From the NCBI RefSeq assembly GCF_946221105.1, contig NZ_CAMICL010000025.1, positions 1-31,602 of the forward strand: 31,602 nt of DNA. The letters are read 5' to 3'. The stretch is from an uncultured Corynebacterium sp. (GTDB lineage: Bacteria; Actinomycetota; Actinomycetes; Mycobacteriales; Mycobacteriaceae). The position numbers were made by a program, and so were the translations under genes. Of the stretch, positions 31,585 through 31,602 are shown in pieces; the stretch's first letter is position 1; each line of letters begins with the position of its first letter. Below the pieces are notes generated by a model. It saw nothing but the letters and a program-made list of their open reading frames with translations, made no database searches and was not told the origin of the DNA.

Positions 31585-31602
31585 TAGGAGGTTTTGTTCA
31601 TG
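31585..31602 (+). promoter_or_regulatory. Ribosome binding site and start codon of a gene running off the window
   Basis: TAGGAGG (31585-31591) lies 8 nt before an ATG that is the last codon of the window. The gene itself cannot be seen. It diverges from paralog B. Confidence 0.6.

Overview
The window looks like a chromosomal stretch of a Corynebacterium or close relative. The evidence is high-GC coding sequence, GTG and TTG starts, several -10 boxes placed 6-8 nt upstream of a start codon (leaderless mRNAs, common in Actinobacteria), secreted proteins with a Pro/Thr stalk and C-terminal membrane anchor, and an amino-acid permease, phosphate permease and surface protein set typical of that genus. 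No tRNA, rRNA, CRISPR array or intact transposase was found.

Left part (1-13.9 kb): a defence-type island. A DUF262 protein and a RiboL-PSP-type HEPN protein form an overlapping pair on the minus strand. Diverging from them on the plus strand is a tight three-gene operon: a ~2,100-residue DEAD/DEAH helicase with a DUF1998-like C-terminal part, a UvrD-type helicase with a RelE-like N-terminal domain, and a 525-residue protein with a second HEPN domain. A convergent GIY-YIG/DUF4357 nuclease closes the island. The two helicases are GC-rich, while the DUF262 gene and both HEPN genes are visibly AT-richer, so the island is a mosaic. I infer that DUF262 or the helicases sense foreign nucleic acid and the HEPN proteins act as RNase effectors; nothing here proves this.

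Middle part (13.9-17.9 kb): a repeat-rich accessory zone. It holds a fossil HTH fragment, a small secreted protein, an orphan HipB-like regulator, an orphan 79-84-residue frame, a LysE/RhtB exporter, a 268-residue unknown and a HigBA toxin-antitoxin pair. Copies of a dispersed palindromic repeat lie between the genes, with another copy at 30.87 kb.

Right part (17.9-31.6 kb): mostly cell-envelope and transport genes. These are a secreted CAP-domain coiled-coil protein, two paralogous HAAAP amino-acid permeases, a PiT phosphate permease with a small membrane partner, a surface metallophosphoesterase, a flavodoxin-like protein, two paralogous small anchored secreted proteins and a DUF488 protein. 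Set into this is an AlbA_2/ATPase/winged-helix gene bracketed by two gapless 135-bp direct repeats, each holding a symmetric four-box palindrome. Just upstream is a complete miniature gene (promoter, UTR hairpin, Shine-Dalgarno, 38 codons, terminator). The AlbA_2 unit with its repeats and the HEPN/helicase island are the two best candidates for undescribed systems.
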